From assembly GCF_002944315.1 (NCBI RefSeq), contig NZ_CP024311.1, forward strand, positions 2,146,501-2,210,500: DNA of 64,000 nucleotides. The letters run 5' to 3'. The translations under genes and the position numbers were made by a program. Below, one piece after another: positions 8,119 to 17,627 of this stretch (position 1 is the stretch's first letter; each line of letters begins with the position of its first letter). The notes beneath the pieces were generated by a model. That model was not told the origin of the DNA. It made no database searches and saw only the letters and a program-made list of their open reading frames with translations. This DNA is from Rhizobium sp. NXC24 (GTDB lineage Bacteria > Pseudomonadota > Alphaproteobacteria > Rhizobiales > Rhizobiaceae).

Positions 8119-10737
8119 TTAGCGATCCAGCGTTTCCCTGACCACGACGGCAAGCTGCTTCAGCGAGAAAGGCTTCGGCAGGAAGCCGAACTTGGCATCG
8201 GCCGGCAGGTTGCGGGCAAAGGCATCTTCGGCATAGCCGGATACGAAGATGAACTTCATATCGGGATATTTCTTGCGCAATTCACGCAGCAGCGACGGTC
8301 CGTCCATCTCCGGCATGACGACGTCGGAAACGACGACATCCACCTGTCCGTCGAGTTCATCCATGATATCGAGCGCTTCGACGCCGGATCCCGCCTCATA
8401 GACGGTATAGCCACGCGTCTCGAGCATGCGCTTGCCACCCCTGCGCACCGCCTCCTCGTCCTCGACAAGCAGAACGACGGCCGATTTGCCGGTGAGGTCC
8501 GCAGGCTCCTCCGGCGGCGGGACGACAGCGGCAACGCTCTGGTCCATCGCCGAGATATCCCGGCTTTCGGAGGCCTGGCCTTCGATAACAGTCGGAATTT
8601 CGACGATATGGCGCGGCAGGAAGATGCGGAAGGTCGTGCCCTTGCCGACTTCGGATTCCGGGTGGATGTAGCCGCCCGATTGCTTGATGATGCCGTAAAC
8701 CATGGCAAGGCCAAGCCCGGTGCCCTTGCCCACTTCCTTTGTGGTGAAGAAGGGCTCGAAGATCTTGTCCATGATGTCGGGTGCGATCCCCGTACCCGTG
8801 TCGCTGACCTCGACCAGCACCATTTCCTCATGCGGCAGATAGGCATAGTTGAAGGCAGCCACGTCCGTTGCCGACAAATTGCGGGTGCGCAGCGTCAGCG
8901 TGCCGCCCTCGGGCATGGCATCGCGGGCGTTGACGCAGAGGTTGATCAGCACCTGCTCGAACTGCGACAGGTCGGTCTTCACCGGCCAGAGATCGCGGCC
9001 ATAATCGACATCCAGTTTGACATGTGTGCCCGACAGCAGCCGGTCCACCAGCATGCGCAGGTCGCCGATCACATCCGTCAGATTGAGGATCGTCGGCCGC
9101 ATCGTCTGCTTGCGCGAGAAGGCCAGCAACTGCCGCACCAGCACGGCGGCGCGGTTGGCGTTGCGCTTGATCTCCATCAGATCGGCGAAGCTCGCGTCGG
9201 ATGGCCTTGCCTGCAGCAGCAGATGATCCGACGACAACAGGATCGCCGTCAGCACATTGTTGAAATCATGCGCAATGCCGCCGGCGAGCGTGCCGACTGC
9301 ATTCAGCTTCTGCGTCTGCGCCATCTGCGTTTCCAGCGCCTTCTGCTCGGTCACTTCGACAGCGTAGACGATGGCCGCTTCTTCGGGCGCTTCGTCGGTC
9401 TGATCGATGACGGCATTGATATAGAAGCGGAAATGCCGTGTATCGTCCTTCGGATTGCGCGAATCGATCGGCGGGATATCGCCCTGCCGATCCTTGGCGG
9501 CGGCAAGTGCCTGTTCCAGCCGCGGCCGGTCAGCGTCAAAGACGATGCTCTCGAGGGCGGCGCCACGCTCGATATCGTCGCGCGAAACGAGATCGGAGAA
9601 GAGCTTCAGGAAGGGTGCGTTAGTGCGCAGAATGCGACCTGCACCGTCCACGGAGGCGATCGCCATCGGCGTGTTGTTGAAGAAGCGACTGAAGCGCATC
9701 GCCGCAACGGAGGCCGACTGATCGTTGTCGCCTCCATTCTGCCGTGTCAGCACGATGGTGCGGCTTTCGCCAGGCGCCCCGTCACGCATCGAAGTGACAC
9801 TGTGGACGATCTGCACCGGCAGGCTTTGGCCGTTGGCGCGGCGCAGATCGAGATCGAGCGTCACCGTCTTTTTCAGGCCGGGTTCGGCCTGGACCGACTG
9901 GATCAGCGTCAGACCCTCGCCGGCCACGAGATCGCCGATAGTCATCGAGCCCGGCGTGAATTTGGTCAGATCGAAGCCCAGCCATTCAGCGAGCGTCGCG
10001 TTCAGATAGAAGATTTCGCCCTTGCGGCCGGCAGAAAAGAAGCCGGCCGGCGCATGATCAAGATAGTCGATGGCGTTCTGCAATTCCTTGAAGAAACGCT
10101 CCTGATCATCCCGCTCCGAAGTGATGTCGGTGATCTGCCAGATATGTAGCGCTTTGCCGCGCCCCTGCTCAGGCGGCAGCACACGCGCCTTTAGGCGATA
10201 CCAATGCGCGCCGTTGCCATTGCTTTCCCCGGGGCCGAGCGGCTTCAAGAGCCGGAACTCCTCCGAACCCTCCTTGCCGTCGCGCAGCCCGTTGGCAAGG
10301 CGATAAAGCGCTTCATTGGATTCGCGATTGCGGGACAGCAGCGTTTCCAGCGATTGGACGTCGGTCGCCTTGGCCGCGCCCGTCAACCGGCCATAGGCGC
10401 CGTTGGCGTAGACGATGCGGCCCTTTTCATCCGTGATCAGCGTGCCGTCCGGATGGCTGTTCAGGAATGAGCGCGCCAGGCTGTCAGACTGCGTCTGCGG
10501 CATGACTTCCACGAAACCGATAATCGAGGAGACGAGAAAGAAGATGCCGACCATGGCGAGAATGCCGAGCCCGCCAAGCACGGTTTCATTGTCGAGCTGG
10601 TCCTTGAAAACGACAAAAGCAGCGGCGGCGGCCACCAGCACCAGGGCGAGCAGGATGATGCGCAGCACGGTGCCCGAACGAACCCCGCGATCCACCAGCG
10701 GCACGCTATACTCGTCGGACTGACGCTGCTTCGTCAT
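8119..10737 (-). CDS. cckA: Hybrid sensor histidine kinase CckA
   Basis: An 872-residue cell-cycle kinase. In alphaproteobacteria it passes phosphate through ChpT to CtrA and CpdR. Two membrane segments lie at about residues 24-44 and 53-75. PAS domains follow ([30 protein letters not shown] begins the first). The HisKA motif GGIAHDFNN has the phospho-acceptor at about His490. The HATPase has N box [16 protein letters not shown] and [14 protein letters not shown]. The C-terminal receiver domain has [13 protein letters not shown] with Asp at about 805. Length and order fit CckA, not just any hybrid kinase. It is divergent from the FliO-like gene. Confidence 0.93.
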   Translation of the reverse strand: MTKQRQSDEYSVPLVDRGVRSGTVLRIILLALVLVAAAAAFVVFKDQLDNETVLGGLGILAMVGIFFLVSSIIGFVEVMPQTQSDSLARSFLNSHPDGTLITDEKGRIVYANGAYGRLTGAAKATDVQSLETLLSRNRESNEALYRLANGLRDGKEGSEEFRLLKPLGPGESNGNGAHWYRLKARVLPPEQGRGKALHIWQITDITSERDDQERFFKELQNAIDYLDHAPAGFFSAGRKGEIFYLNATLAEWLGFDLTKFTPGSMTIGDLVAGEGLTLIQSVQAEPGLKKTVTLDLDLRRANGQSLPVQIVHSVTSMRDGAPGESRTIVLTRQNGGDNDQSASVAAMRFSRFFNNTPMAIASVDGAGRILRTNAPFLKLFSDLVSRDDIERGAALESIVFDADRPRLEQALAAAKDRQGDIPPIDSRNPKDDTRHFRFYINAVIDQTDEAPEEAAIVYAVEVTEQKALETQMAQTQKLNAVGTLAGGIAHDFNNVLTAILLSSDHLLLQARPSDASFADLMEIKRNANRAAVLVRQLLAFSRKQTMRPTILNLTDVIGDLRMLVDRLLSGTHVKLDVDYGRDLWPVKTDLSQFEQVLINLCVNARDAMPEGGTLTLRTRNLSATDVAAFNYAYLPHEEMVLVEVSDTGTGIAPDIMDKIFEPFFTTKEVGKGTGLGLAMVYGIIKQSGGYIHPESEVGKGTTFRIFLPRHIVEIPTVIEGQASESRDISAMDQSVAAVVPPPEEPADLTGKSAVVLLVEDEEAVRRGGKRMLETRGYTVYEAGSGVEALDIMDELDGQVDVVVSDVVMPEMDGPSLLRELRKKYPDMKFIFVSGYAEDAFARNLPADAKFGFLPKPFSLKQLAVVVRETLDR

Positions 10738-11025
10738 AAACCCCTCGTCTCCGCCCTCTTCCCTCTCACGTCACGCACTTGACGGATCGCCGGATTCGGA
10801 ACTTTCGAATCTTCTTTAGCAATTTGCCGCATCAGCAAAAAGCTTTGCGGGGCTAGAAAGGCCTGTATTCACAAGGAAGAGCGCTGGACAAAGAACGATC
10901 TATCTTGTTTCCGGAGCGGACCTGTCCATATGATCGCCTCATATCGAGACAAAGGTGCGGACGCGGGACCGGTCGTTTTAACGGCAAGGCTGCGGCATTG
11001 GGGAACAATTACGGAGTATCTCGAA

Positions 11026-12000
11026 ATGTGGGACGAAATCGCCGGGGCCTATGGCAGTCGCTTCTTCCTTGCAGCCGGTGGGGTCGGCATTGCCCTCCTC
11101 CTCTTGATCTGCATCCTCTGGATCTTCCGCAGCCGAGCGCCCTCGCCCTTCGTGCGCGGCGGCAAGAACCGCCAGCCTCGCCTGCAGGTGCTTGACGCCG
11201 CCGCCGTCGACGCTCGCCGCCGGCTGGTGCTGGTACGGCGCGATGGCATAGAACATCTTATCATGATCGGCGGCCCGACCGATATCGTCATTGAGTCGGG
11301 GATTTCCGATGCCGCCAAAGCAGGCATGCCGGCACCGACCCCAGTCGGAACGCCGCTGGCCTACGAACGCCGGTTGGAACCGGCGCAGGAGGCCCCGCGC
11401 CTCGATCATTTGCCGGCGACCGCTTCCGAGCCACCCGTCCTCCAGAAAGCTGCGGTCGAAGCCCATATGCCGCCGGAACCCAGTGCTGCCGTTGAACCGG
11501 CTCATCTTCATGTCGCGCCGGCGGCCGAGCGCCCGCAACCCGCCTTGGCGCCACAACAGCGCACGCCCGAATCGGTGGCGATGCTGGGGGAAGCGGAAGT
11601 CGCCGATATTCTCGATGCCGCTCGTCGGCACGTATTACCGCAAGAGCCGGCGCGTGTCGCTGCCGCCCCACAGCCTGTCCACCAGCCCATGGCCGCCTCT
11701 CCGCAGCCGATCCGCCAGCCGATTGCGCCCGCAGTCGCTTCGGCGCCGCCCGTGGTGGCACCGCCGCCAGTGCGCGAGCCCGGCGCCGATTTCCAGCGCA
11801 TATTGGAAGCGGAAATGTCAAACAATCTTACCGCGGAACGGATCATCCCGAATGTGCCGCAACGGCAGATTCAGCAGCCTGCGGCCTCCCCGGCGCAGCG
11901 CCGCGATCCGGAACTGCCGCCGATGACCGGGGCGGATACCGCGCTTCAGAAAGAGGTCGCCCGCATTTTCGGCGAAATGAGCGTCAACCGCGACAAATGA
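11026..12000 (+). CDS. FliO-like single-pass membrane protein with Pro/Ala-rich tail
   Basis: 324 residues from ATG 11026 (GGAG 10 nt upstream); the frame is open back to 10930. A short N-terminus is followed by one membrane helix (residues ~13-33, FFLAAGGVGIALLLLICILWIF). Next comes a FliO-like cytoplasmic module (LQVLDAAAVDARRRLVLVRRDGIEHLIMIGGPTDIVIESGI), then about 190 residues rich in Pro and Ala, and a short conserved end (LQKEVARIFGEMSVNRDK). FliO assists flagellar export, but no flagellar genes are nearby and the tail is unlike FliO. The function is therefore open; a membrane-linked role in the cell envelope or cell cycle, near cckA, is only a guess. Confidence 0.75.
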   Translation: MWDEIAGAYGSRFFLAAGGVGIALLLLICILWIFRSRAPSPFVRGGKNRQPRLQVLDAAAVDARRRLVLVRRDGIEHLIMIGGPTDIVIESGISDAAKAGMPAPTPVGTPLAYERRLEPAQEAPRLDHLPATASEPPVLQKAAVEAHMPPEPSAAVEPAHLHVAPAAERPQPALAPQQRTPESVAMLGEAEVADILDAARRHVLPQEPARVAAAPQPVHQPMAASPQPIRQPIAPAVASAPPVVAPPPVREPGADFQRILEAEMSNNLTAERIIPNVPQRQIQQPAASPAQRRDPELPPMTGADTALQKEVARIFGEMSVNRDK

Positions 12001-12027
12001 GGCGCGGCCAACCGCTCCTGCGAACAT

Positions 12028-12069
12028 GAAAAAGGCACGACGGAAATCTCCGCCGTGCCTCAATTTTTC
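12028..12069. terminator. Bidirectional terminator between FliO-like gene and dksA
   Basis: Arms at 12033-12044 and 12049-12060 (AGGCACGACGGA / TCCGCCGTGCCT) pair around a 4-nt loop. The one odd position is G-U on the minus-strand RNA. T tracts flank both sides (TTTTTC on each strand), so it serves both convergent genes. Confidence 0.85.
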
Positions 12070-12092
12070 GCTCCAATCGGAGGGTCCGAGAC

Positions 12093-12512
12093 CTATTCGT
12101 CGCGATAGACCTTCTCGCGGCGCTCGTGGCGTTCTTGCGCCTCGATCGACAGGGTCGCGATCGGACGGGCGTCCAGACGCTTGAGACCGATCGGCTCGCC
12201 GGTTTCCTCGCAGTAACCGTAGGTGCCATCTTCGATGCGCTGCAACGCGGCGTCGATTTTCGAGATAAGCTTGCGCTGACGGTCGCGGGCCCGAAGTTCG
12301 ATGGCTCTGTCGGTTTCGGAAGAAGCCCGGTCAGCGAGATCGGGATGATTTGCGCTTTCTTCGGCCAGGTGGTCGAGGGTTTCGCGCGCTTCTCTTAGGA
12401 TATCATTTTTCCAGGCGACTAACTTTGCGCGAAAGTAAGCCCGCTGGTTCCCATTCATGAACTCCTCGTCTTCCGAGGGCACATAATTGCTAAGATCGAT
12501 CTTCTCACTCAA
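12093..12512 (-). CDS. dksA: RNA polymerase-binding transcription factor DksA
   Basis: 139 residues from a TTG at 12512, which has AGGAGA 6-7 nt upstream and gives the family N-terminus (M)SEKIDLSNYVPSEDEEFM. An ATG at 12533 is in frame but lies before the SD. The coiled-coil hairpin (FRAKLVAWKNDILREARETLDHL...DRASSETDRAIEL) carries the acidic tip that enters the polymerase channel and works with ppGpp. The zinc finger is reduced: the usual CxxC...CxxC reads CEET...SIEA, leaving a single Cys, the form seen in alphaproteobacterial DksA. It probably does not bind zinc. Confidence 0.93.
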   Translation of the reverse strand: MSEKIDLSNYVPSEDEEFMNGNQRAYFRAKLVAWKNDILREARETLDHLAEESANHPDLADRASSETDRAIELRARDRQRKLISKIDAALQRIEDGTYGYCEETGEPIGLKRLDARPIATLSIEAQERHERREKVYRDE

Positions 12513-12792
12513 CGCGATTCTCCTGAAGAACATCTCATATGGCGCGCTGTATATCCCAACCGGTAGTATCGATTCAAGCCAAATAGACGTGGTAAATGGA
12601 TTTTTAAATTTGTCATAAAAGTTGGCTAAAGGTTTATTTTTCCATTATATATTCGCGATGACGCAAATGTGATAGAACCATAACCTTCGCGTGAATGACC
12701 GCCAACCCCTCCGTATTGCCGTTCGCCCCGCAGTTGACGGCATATAGGATCAGGCGGTACGTCAAAGGCAAATCGAGCACGGGAATTCCGCT

Positions 12793-13284
12793 ATGACCCG
12801 CATCACGCCTCCGCCGTCCCGGATTTACCTGTTGCGTCATGCCAAGGCCCTGCGGCCAACTCCTGGTCAGAAGGATTTCGACCGCGCGCTTAGCAGTGAT
12901 GGCTATGCCGCCGCTGAAATTGTCGCCAAAAAAGCCGTCGACAAAGGCTACAAGCCGGAACTCGTGATATCCTCGACAGCGTTGCGATGCCGCCAAACCG
13001 CCGACGCCATTCGCCACGCCATGAGCCCCTCTACCAAGTTCCGTTACGTCGACGCGCTGTATGACGCCACAACAGAGATCTATCTCGAAATCATCTCATC
13101 GCAGGTGACCGAGGACTCCGTCATGTTGGTCGGCCATAACCCGATCATTGAAAGTACGCTGCAAGCACTAATTGGCCATCACGCCTTGGTCTCCGCGATT
13201 CCCAAAGGCTTTCCGACCGCCGGACTCGCCGTTGTTGACTCGACGCCGTCGGGCTGGGTCCTCACGGATTTCTTCAAAAAATAG
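12793..13284 (+). CDS. SixA-like histidine phosphatase family protein
   Basis: 163 residues with the phosphohistidine phosphatase signature YLLRHAKA (Arg15-His16) near the N-terminus, SSTALRCRQTAD in the middle, and the second catalytic His in MLVGHNPIIE. The small size and the early RHA motif fit SixA, which removes phosphate from His-containing phosphotransfer proteins. The substrate here is not known. It lies upstream of the ycjX-like gene in the same direction. Confidence 0.85.
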   Translation: MTRITPPPSRIYLLRHAKALRPTPGQKDFDRALSSDGYAAAEIVAKKAVDKGYKPELVISSTALRCRQTADAIRHAMSPSTKFRYVDALYDATTEIYLEIISSQVTEDSVMLVGHNPIIESTLQALIGHHALVSAIPKGFPTAGLAVVDSTPSGWVLTDFFKK

Positions 13285-13408
13285 GTTCAGCAGAAAAATA
13301 TCAGGCGAGCGACGATTTAGAGGGCGTGATCCGCAAAGCCCAATCATCTTTTCTGCTATCGCATTGCTTCCTATATTGACCGTGACGCTGTCACTCTGGG
13401 ATTTCGCC

Positions 13409-14884
13409 TTGCCGCCGAGCCTGACCTCCTTCACAGACGACGCCCTGATCGCCTTCGATAATCTCGTCGACCGCACGACAGGCCTCGTCAATCCGACGAT
13501 CCGGCTCGGAGTTACCGGCCTTTCCCGTTCCGGCAAGACCGTTTTCATTTCCTCCCTGGTGCACAATCTGCTGAACGGCGGTCGCCTGCCGCTGTTCGAG
13601 CCGGTGCAATCCGGCCGGGTCTCCGCCGCACGCCTCGAGCCGCAGCCGGACGATGCGGTCCCACGTTTCCAATATGAGGATCATATCCGCGCGCTGGTGA
13701 AGGAGCGTGTCTGGCCGGATTCGACGCGGGCCATCTCGGAACTGCGCATCACGCTGGACTATCAGAGCGCCAGCGGCTGGAACCGGCTGTTTTCGCCGGG
13801 GCGCCTTTCCATCGACATTGTCGATTATCCCGGCGAATGGCTGCTCGACCTGCCATTGCTCGGCAAGGACTTCCGCGCCTTCAGTGAGGAAACACTGATG
13901 CTGGCGAAAACCGGTATTCGCGCGGAGCTGTCGCGTGCATGGCTGGCGATAACGCAGGCAACCGATGCTTCCGCATCCGCGGACGAGACAATTGCGCGCG
14001 AACTCGCCGCCGCTTTCTCCAGCTATCTCAAAGCCTGCAAATCTGACGAACGTTCGCTGTCCACCTTGCCCCCCGGCCGTTTCCTGCTGCCCGGCGATCT
14101 CGACGGTTCACCGGCACTGACCTTCGCGCCGCTGGTGCCTCCGCCTGAAGGCAAAGCGCAGAAGAACTCGCTGTGGGCAATGATGGAGCGCCGCTATGAG
14201 GCCTATAAGTCCGTCGTCGTAAAACCCTTTTTCCGCGAGCATTTCGCCCGCCTCGACCGGCAGATCGTCCTCGTCGACGCATTGCAGGCCATCAATCGTG
14301 GCCCGGAAGCGGTTCAGGATCTGGAGCGCGCTCTGACGGATGTGCTTGCCTGCTTCCGTCCTGGCAGCAATTCCTTTTTCTCCTCGCTGCTCGGCCGCCG
14401 CATCGACCGCGTACTGGTCGCCGCAACCAAGGCCGATCATCTTCATCACGAAAGTCACGACCGGCTGGAGGCTCTGACCCGCCGCCTGGTGGAACGCGCC
14501 ATCGAACGGATCGGCATGGCCGGCGCCGGCATCGAGGTCATGGCGATCGCCTCTGTTCGTGCCACGCGTGAGGCCACGGTAAAACGCGACGGTCATACGC
14601 TTCCCGTCATCGTCGGCACGCCGATGGATCGTGAGGCCATCGCCGGCGAGACATTCGACGGCAACCGCAAAACGGCTGTTTTCCCCGGCGACCTCCCGGA
14701 AAATCCGCGATGGCTGTTCGATGCGCTTGAACCAGGTGCCGCAAGCATCCATCTGCCCGAGGTCAGCGTCGTCCGCTTCCGTCCGCCGGAGCTGGACGAG
14801 ACCGGCGCCGGCATTAAACTTTCCGTGCCGCATATCCGCCTCGACCGCGCCATGCAGTTCCTGTTCGGAGACCGCCTCGCATGA
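13409..14884 (+). CDS. YcjX/DUF463-family P-loop protein
   Basis: A YcjX-type nucleotide-binding protein with P-loop GLSRSGKT (residues ~37-44) and DIVDYPGEWLLDLPLL as a Walker B-like segment. The frame is open back to 13172, inside sixA, which gives an implausible Arg-rich N-terminus. A TTG at 13409 preceded by GGGA with 7-nt spacing gives the family-like start (M)PPSLTSFTDDALIAF and 491 residues. A GTG at 13382 is the alternative. The family is linked to envelope stress in enterobacteria; its biochemical role is not established. The stop overlaps the next start by ATGA, so the two are translationally coupled. Confidence 0.88.
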   Translation: MPPSLTSFTDDALIAFDNLVDRTTGLVNPTIRLGVTGLSRSGKTVFISSLVHNLLNGGRLPLFEPVQSGRVSAARLEPQPDDAVPRFQYEDHIRALVKERVWPDSTRAISELRITLDYQSASGWNRLFSPGRLSIDIVDYPGEWLLDLPLLGKDFRAFSEETLMLAKTGIRAELSRAWLAITQATDASASADETIARELAAAFSSYLKACKSDERSLSTLPPGRFLLPGDLDGSPALTFAPLVPPPEGKAQKNSLWAMMERRYEAYKSVVVKPFFREHFARLDRQIVLVDALQAINRGPEAVQDLERALTDVLACFRPGSNSFFSSLLGRRIDRVLVAATKADHLHHESHDRLEALTRRLVERAIERIGMAGAGIEVMAIASVRATREATVKRDGHTLPVIVGTPMDREAIAGETFDGNRKTAVFPGDLPENPRWLFDALEPGAASIHLPEVSVVRFRPPELDETGAGIKLSVPHIRLDRAMQFLFGDRLA

Positions 14885-15969
14885 CGAAGCCGACCGCAGA
14901 CGATCCCAGAGGCAGTTCCCGCCGTCCCGCCGCCTTTTCGGTCGAGCCGGAAATGTCGAAAGGCGATGCGGCTGCAAAAGCGGCAGCAGAGGCGCCCCGC
15001 CGTAAGCCACAGAGTTTCGATACGGAAATCGTGCTGACGCCGGATGAGGAAGATCCATTCCTCAACCCTGCTCTCGCCGCTCCCGATACTGAAACCGCAG
15101 TGGCCGCGCCGCGCCGCAGAGGTTTCTCCTTCGGCAAAATCGCCGCCGGCGCCTTCGGCATTCTCGTGTCGCTCGCCTTCGGTCTGTGGACCGATCAGTT
15201 GATTCGCGATCTCTTCAGCCGCGCCGACTGGTTGGGCTATACCGCCCTTGCGGTGCTCGGCATCGGCATCCTCGCCGTCCTCGCCATCGTCATTCGCGAG
15301 ACTGCGGGCGTGATGCGGCTTGCGGCCGTGCAGACGATCAAAGCCGAGGCCGAAGCCGCCAGTGTGGAAACACGTCCGGCACGCGCAAAAGCCCTGGTCC
15401 AAGGCCTCTGCTCGCTTCTGGAAGCCAATCCGGAAACGGCGAAGGGCCGCGCGACGTTGAAAGCGGCGGAAAACGATATCATCGACGCGCCGCATTTGAT
15501 CGACCTCGCTGAACGGGAACTGCTGGGTCCACTCGATCGCCGAGCCCGGGCGCTGATTCTCGGCGCGTCCAAACGCGTTTCGGTTGTCACGGCCGTTAGC
15601 CCGCGTGCGCTGGTCGACATTCTCTACGTGCTCTACGAATCGGCCAGGCTGGTGCGCGCCATGGCAGAGCTCTATGGCGGCAGGCCCGGCACGCTCGGCA
15701 TGATCAGGCTAATGCGCGACGTGCTCGCTCACCTCGCGGTTACCGGCTCCATTGCCGTCGGCGACAGCATCGTGCAGCAGTTGATCGGCCACGGTTTAGC
15801 CTCGAAACTCTCGGCCCGGCTGGGTGAAGGCGTTGTCAACGGCATGATGACGGCGCGCATCGGCATCGCTGCAATGGATCTCTGCCGGCCATTGTCGTTC
15901 AAAGCGCTGAAACGGCCGGGGATCGGCGATTTCGTCGGGGATCTGGCGCCAAACGTGACCGGCCGCTGA
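14881..15969 (+). CDS. YcjF-like (TIGR01620/UPF0283) membrane protein
   Basis: 362 residues. The first ~85 are charged and disordered, followed by two membrane helices (around GKIAAGAFGILVSLAFGLW and YTALAVLGIGILAVLAIVI) and a conserved C-terminal domain (NDIIDAPHLIDLAERELLGPLDRRAR; SPRALVDILYVLYESARLVRAMAELYGGRPG). This is the usual partner of YcjX, and the ATGA overlap supports a joint unit. The role is unknown, probably in the inner membrane. Confidence 0.88.
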   Translation: MTKPTADDPRGSSRRPAAFSVEPEMSKGDAAAKAAAEAPRRKPQSFDTEIVLTPDEEDPFLNPALAAPDTETAVAAPRRRGFSFGKIAAGAFGILVSLAFGLWTDQLIRDLFSRADWLGYTALAVLGIGILAVLAIVIRETAGVMRLAAVQTIKAEAEAASVETRPARAKALVQGLCSLLEANPETAKGRATLKAAENDIIDAPHLIDLAERELLGPLDRRARALILGASKRVSVVTAVSPRALVDILYVLYESARLVRAMAELYGGRPGTLGMIRLMRDVLAHLAVTGSIAVGDSIVQQLIGHGLASKLSARLGEGVVNGMMTARIGIAAMDLCRPLSFKALKRPGIGDFVGDLAPNVTGR

Positions 15970-16081
15970 GTGCAGCAAACGCCTGTAAAGGCGGCTTTTA
16001 CCTCCATAAGAAACCAAGCATTAACCATTCTAAGGCAAAAGTGGAAACCAGTTTCCGGTTCCTCTTCGTTAGGGAATGTCC

Positions 16082-16636
16082 ATGTTTTCGCGCCAATTTC
16101 TTCTTGTTTGCGGCTTTGCCGCCGCAGCCCTCTCTGCAGGAGCTTGGGTGCATTCAGCCGATGCGGCATCCCGTGACAAGGCCTTCTTTCAGTCCGTCGC
16201 CGGCTCATGGCGAGGCCCGGGCGAGATCGTCGCCGGCAAGTACAAGGGCACGAAATTCACCTGCAACCTGACGGGCCAGGCGCTCAACGGCGGCACGGCC
16301 GGTGTTAAACTCGACGGAACTTGCCGCGTTGGCGTCTTCCAGCAGCCGATGACGGCGGAAATCACCCAGAACGGCGGCAGCTATACCGGGAAATTCCTGG
16401 ACGGCGCGGCCGGCAAAGGACTGGACGTCACATCGGGCACCGTCAACGACGGCACCGTGGTCCTCGGCCTCAATCGTCAAAAGCTGAACGGCGCCATGAT
16501 CGCCCGCGTCGCGGACAACAAGACGATGAACGTAACGATTTCCGTCAAGGTCAACGATCAGATGGTGCCCGTCATCGGTGTGACGCTGCAGCGGGCCGCT
16601 GATATCGATCAGATGGCTGTCGGGTCAATCCAGTAA
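16082..16636 (+). CDS. Secreted hypothetical protein, 184 aa
   Basis: The ATG at 16082 has AGGGA 6 nt upstream; an in-frame ATG at 16076 touches that SD and is less likely. A signal peptide (MFSRQFLLVCGFAAAALSAGAWVHSADA) is followed by a soluble, glycine-rich domain (FFQSVAGSWRGPGEIVAGKYKGTKFTCNLTG), which reads as a small beta-barrel-like periplasmic fold. No catalytic motif is seen. A half site TTAACCAT (16021-16028), like CtrA half boxes, lies upstream but has no matching second half. Confidence 0.75.
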   Translation: MFSRQFLLVCGFAAAALSAGAWVHSADAASRDKAFFQSVAGSWRGPGEIVAGKYKGTKFTCNLTGQALNGGTAGVKLDGTCRVGVFQQPMTAEITQNGGSYTGKFLDGAAGKGLDVTSGTVNDGTVVLGLNRQKLNGAMIARVADNKTMNVTISVKVNDQMVPVIGVTLQRAADIDQMAVGSIQ

Positions 16637-16658
16637 CGTTTATGCACTGACGGCAATG

Positions 16659-16695
16659 ACGCCTCCGCCTGATGTGATCAGGCGGAGGCGTTTTT
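16659..16695 (+). terminator. Strong Rho-independent terminator
   Basis: A perfect 15-bp stem (16659-16673 with 16677-16691), 3-nt loop, then TTTTTC. It ends the secreted-protein transcript before the convergent folK. Confidence 0.95.
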
Positions 16696-16744
16696 CGTTT
16701 CCGACCGAGACGCCTTCATCGAGCAGGGGACGGCAGCATTGGCG

Positions 16745-17272
16745 TTACGCCGGTTTCCACCAATCGCGGCTTTCGTCCGCCACTTCTATTCCCTGCACAT
16801 CCGCTTCGCTCAACCAATCCGCCACCTTGCGACCACTCACCACGAGATCGGCCCCGAAATCCGCGAGCGGCATCAGCACGAAGCCGCGTTCCGTCATGCG
16901 CGGATGCGGGATCTCCAACAGCGGTTCGGCCCGTTCAAGATCGCCATAGGTTAGGATGTCGATATCGATCGTCCGCGGCCCCCAGCGTTCGATACGCACC
17001 CGCTTCATATCCCGCTCGATACCAAGGCAAACATCGAGCAGCGCCTCCGGCGACAGCGTCGTATCGACCGCTGCGCACGAATTGTAAAAGAAGGATTGGT
17101 CCGTCTTGCCCCAGGGCGGCGTGCGATAAAGGCGGGAAACCGCAGCGACGTGGCAGTCCGTGCGCACATCAAGCGCGCGCAAGGCAAGCGCCATGGCTTT
17201 GACGGGATTGTCGAGGTTGCCGCCGAGGCCGAGGGTGGCGCGCGTTTGTCCGGTCTCAGGCAAAATGCTCAA
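16745..17272 (-). CDS. folK: 2-amino-4-hydroxy-6-hydroxymethyldihydropteridine pyrophosphokinase
   Basis: A 175-residue HPPK, the pyrophosphoryl transfer step before dihydropteroate synthase. The start LGLGGNLDNPVKAM, then VSRLYRTPPWGKTDQSFFYNSCAAVDT, and the signature RWGPRTIDIDILTYGD with the Mg-binding Asp pair are all present. PHPRMTERGFVLMPLADF follows. It is the last gene of folP-folB-folK; its start overlaps the end of folB by 17 nt. Confidence 0.97.
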   Translation of the reverse strand: MSILPETGQTRATLGLGGNLDNPVKAMALALRALDVRTDCHVAAVSRLYRTPPWGKTDQSFFYNSCAAVDTTLSPEALLDVCLGIERDMKRVRIERWGPRTIDIDILTYGDLERAEPLLEIPHPRMTERGFVLMPLADFGADLVVSGRKVADWLSEADVQGIEVADESRDWWKPA

Positions 17273-17627
17273 CGCTCACCTGCACATAATCGAGAACGCC
17301 CGGAACCGGGGCATTGGGTTTGCGCACCGAGATCTTCGCCCGGCGCACGCTCGGAAAGCGCCGGCACAATTCCTTCGCGACATCGAGGGCCAGCGCCTCG
17401 ATCAGATAGCGACGGCGCCCGGTGACGATCTCTTCGATAACGCTGAAGGCGATGCCGTAGTTGACGGTATCGTCGATCGAATCCTGCTCCAATGCACCGC
17501 CGGCTTCGACATCGAGCTCGGCATCCACGAAGAAACGCTGGCCGAGGAATTCTTCTTCGTCGTGCACGCCATGGCGGGCGAAGAAAGCGCAGTTCTGAAG
17601 GGTGATGGTGTAGATCATATCGCTCAT
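17256..17627 (-). CDS. folB: Dihydroneopterin aldolase
   Basis: 123 residues from ATG 17627, which overlaps the folP stop (ATGA). An in-frame ATG at 17618 is possible. The family features are the N-terminal ITLQNCAFFARHGVHDEEEFLGQRFFVDAELDV, DTVNYGIAFSVIEEIV and the C-terminal SVRKPNAPVPGVLDYVQVSVE. It converts dihydroneopterin to 6-hydroxymethyldihydropterin and glycolaldehyde in folate synthesis. A long upstream frame over folP is only a shadow. Confidence 0.96.
   Translation of the reverse strand: MSDMIYTITLQNCAFFARHGVHDEEEFLGQRFFVDAELDVEAGGALEQDSIDDTVNYGIAFSVIEEIVTGRRRYLIEALALDVAKELCRRFPSVRRAKISVRKPNAPVPGVLDYVQVSVEHFA

Noticed and set aside
12093..12533. ATG at 12533 as the dksA start
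   Set aside because: It lies upstream of the AGGAGA SD; the TTG at 12512 is correctly spaced and gives the family N-terminus.
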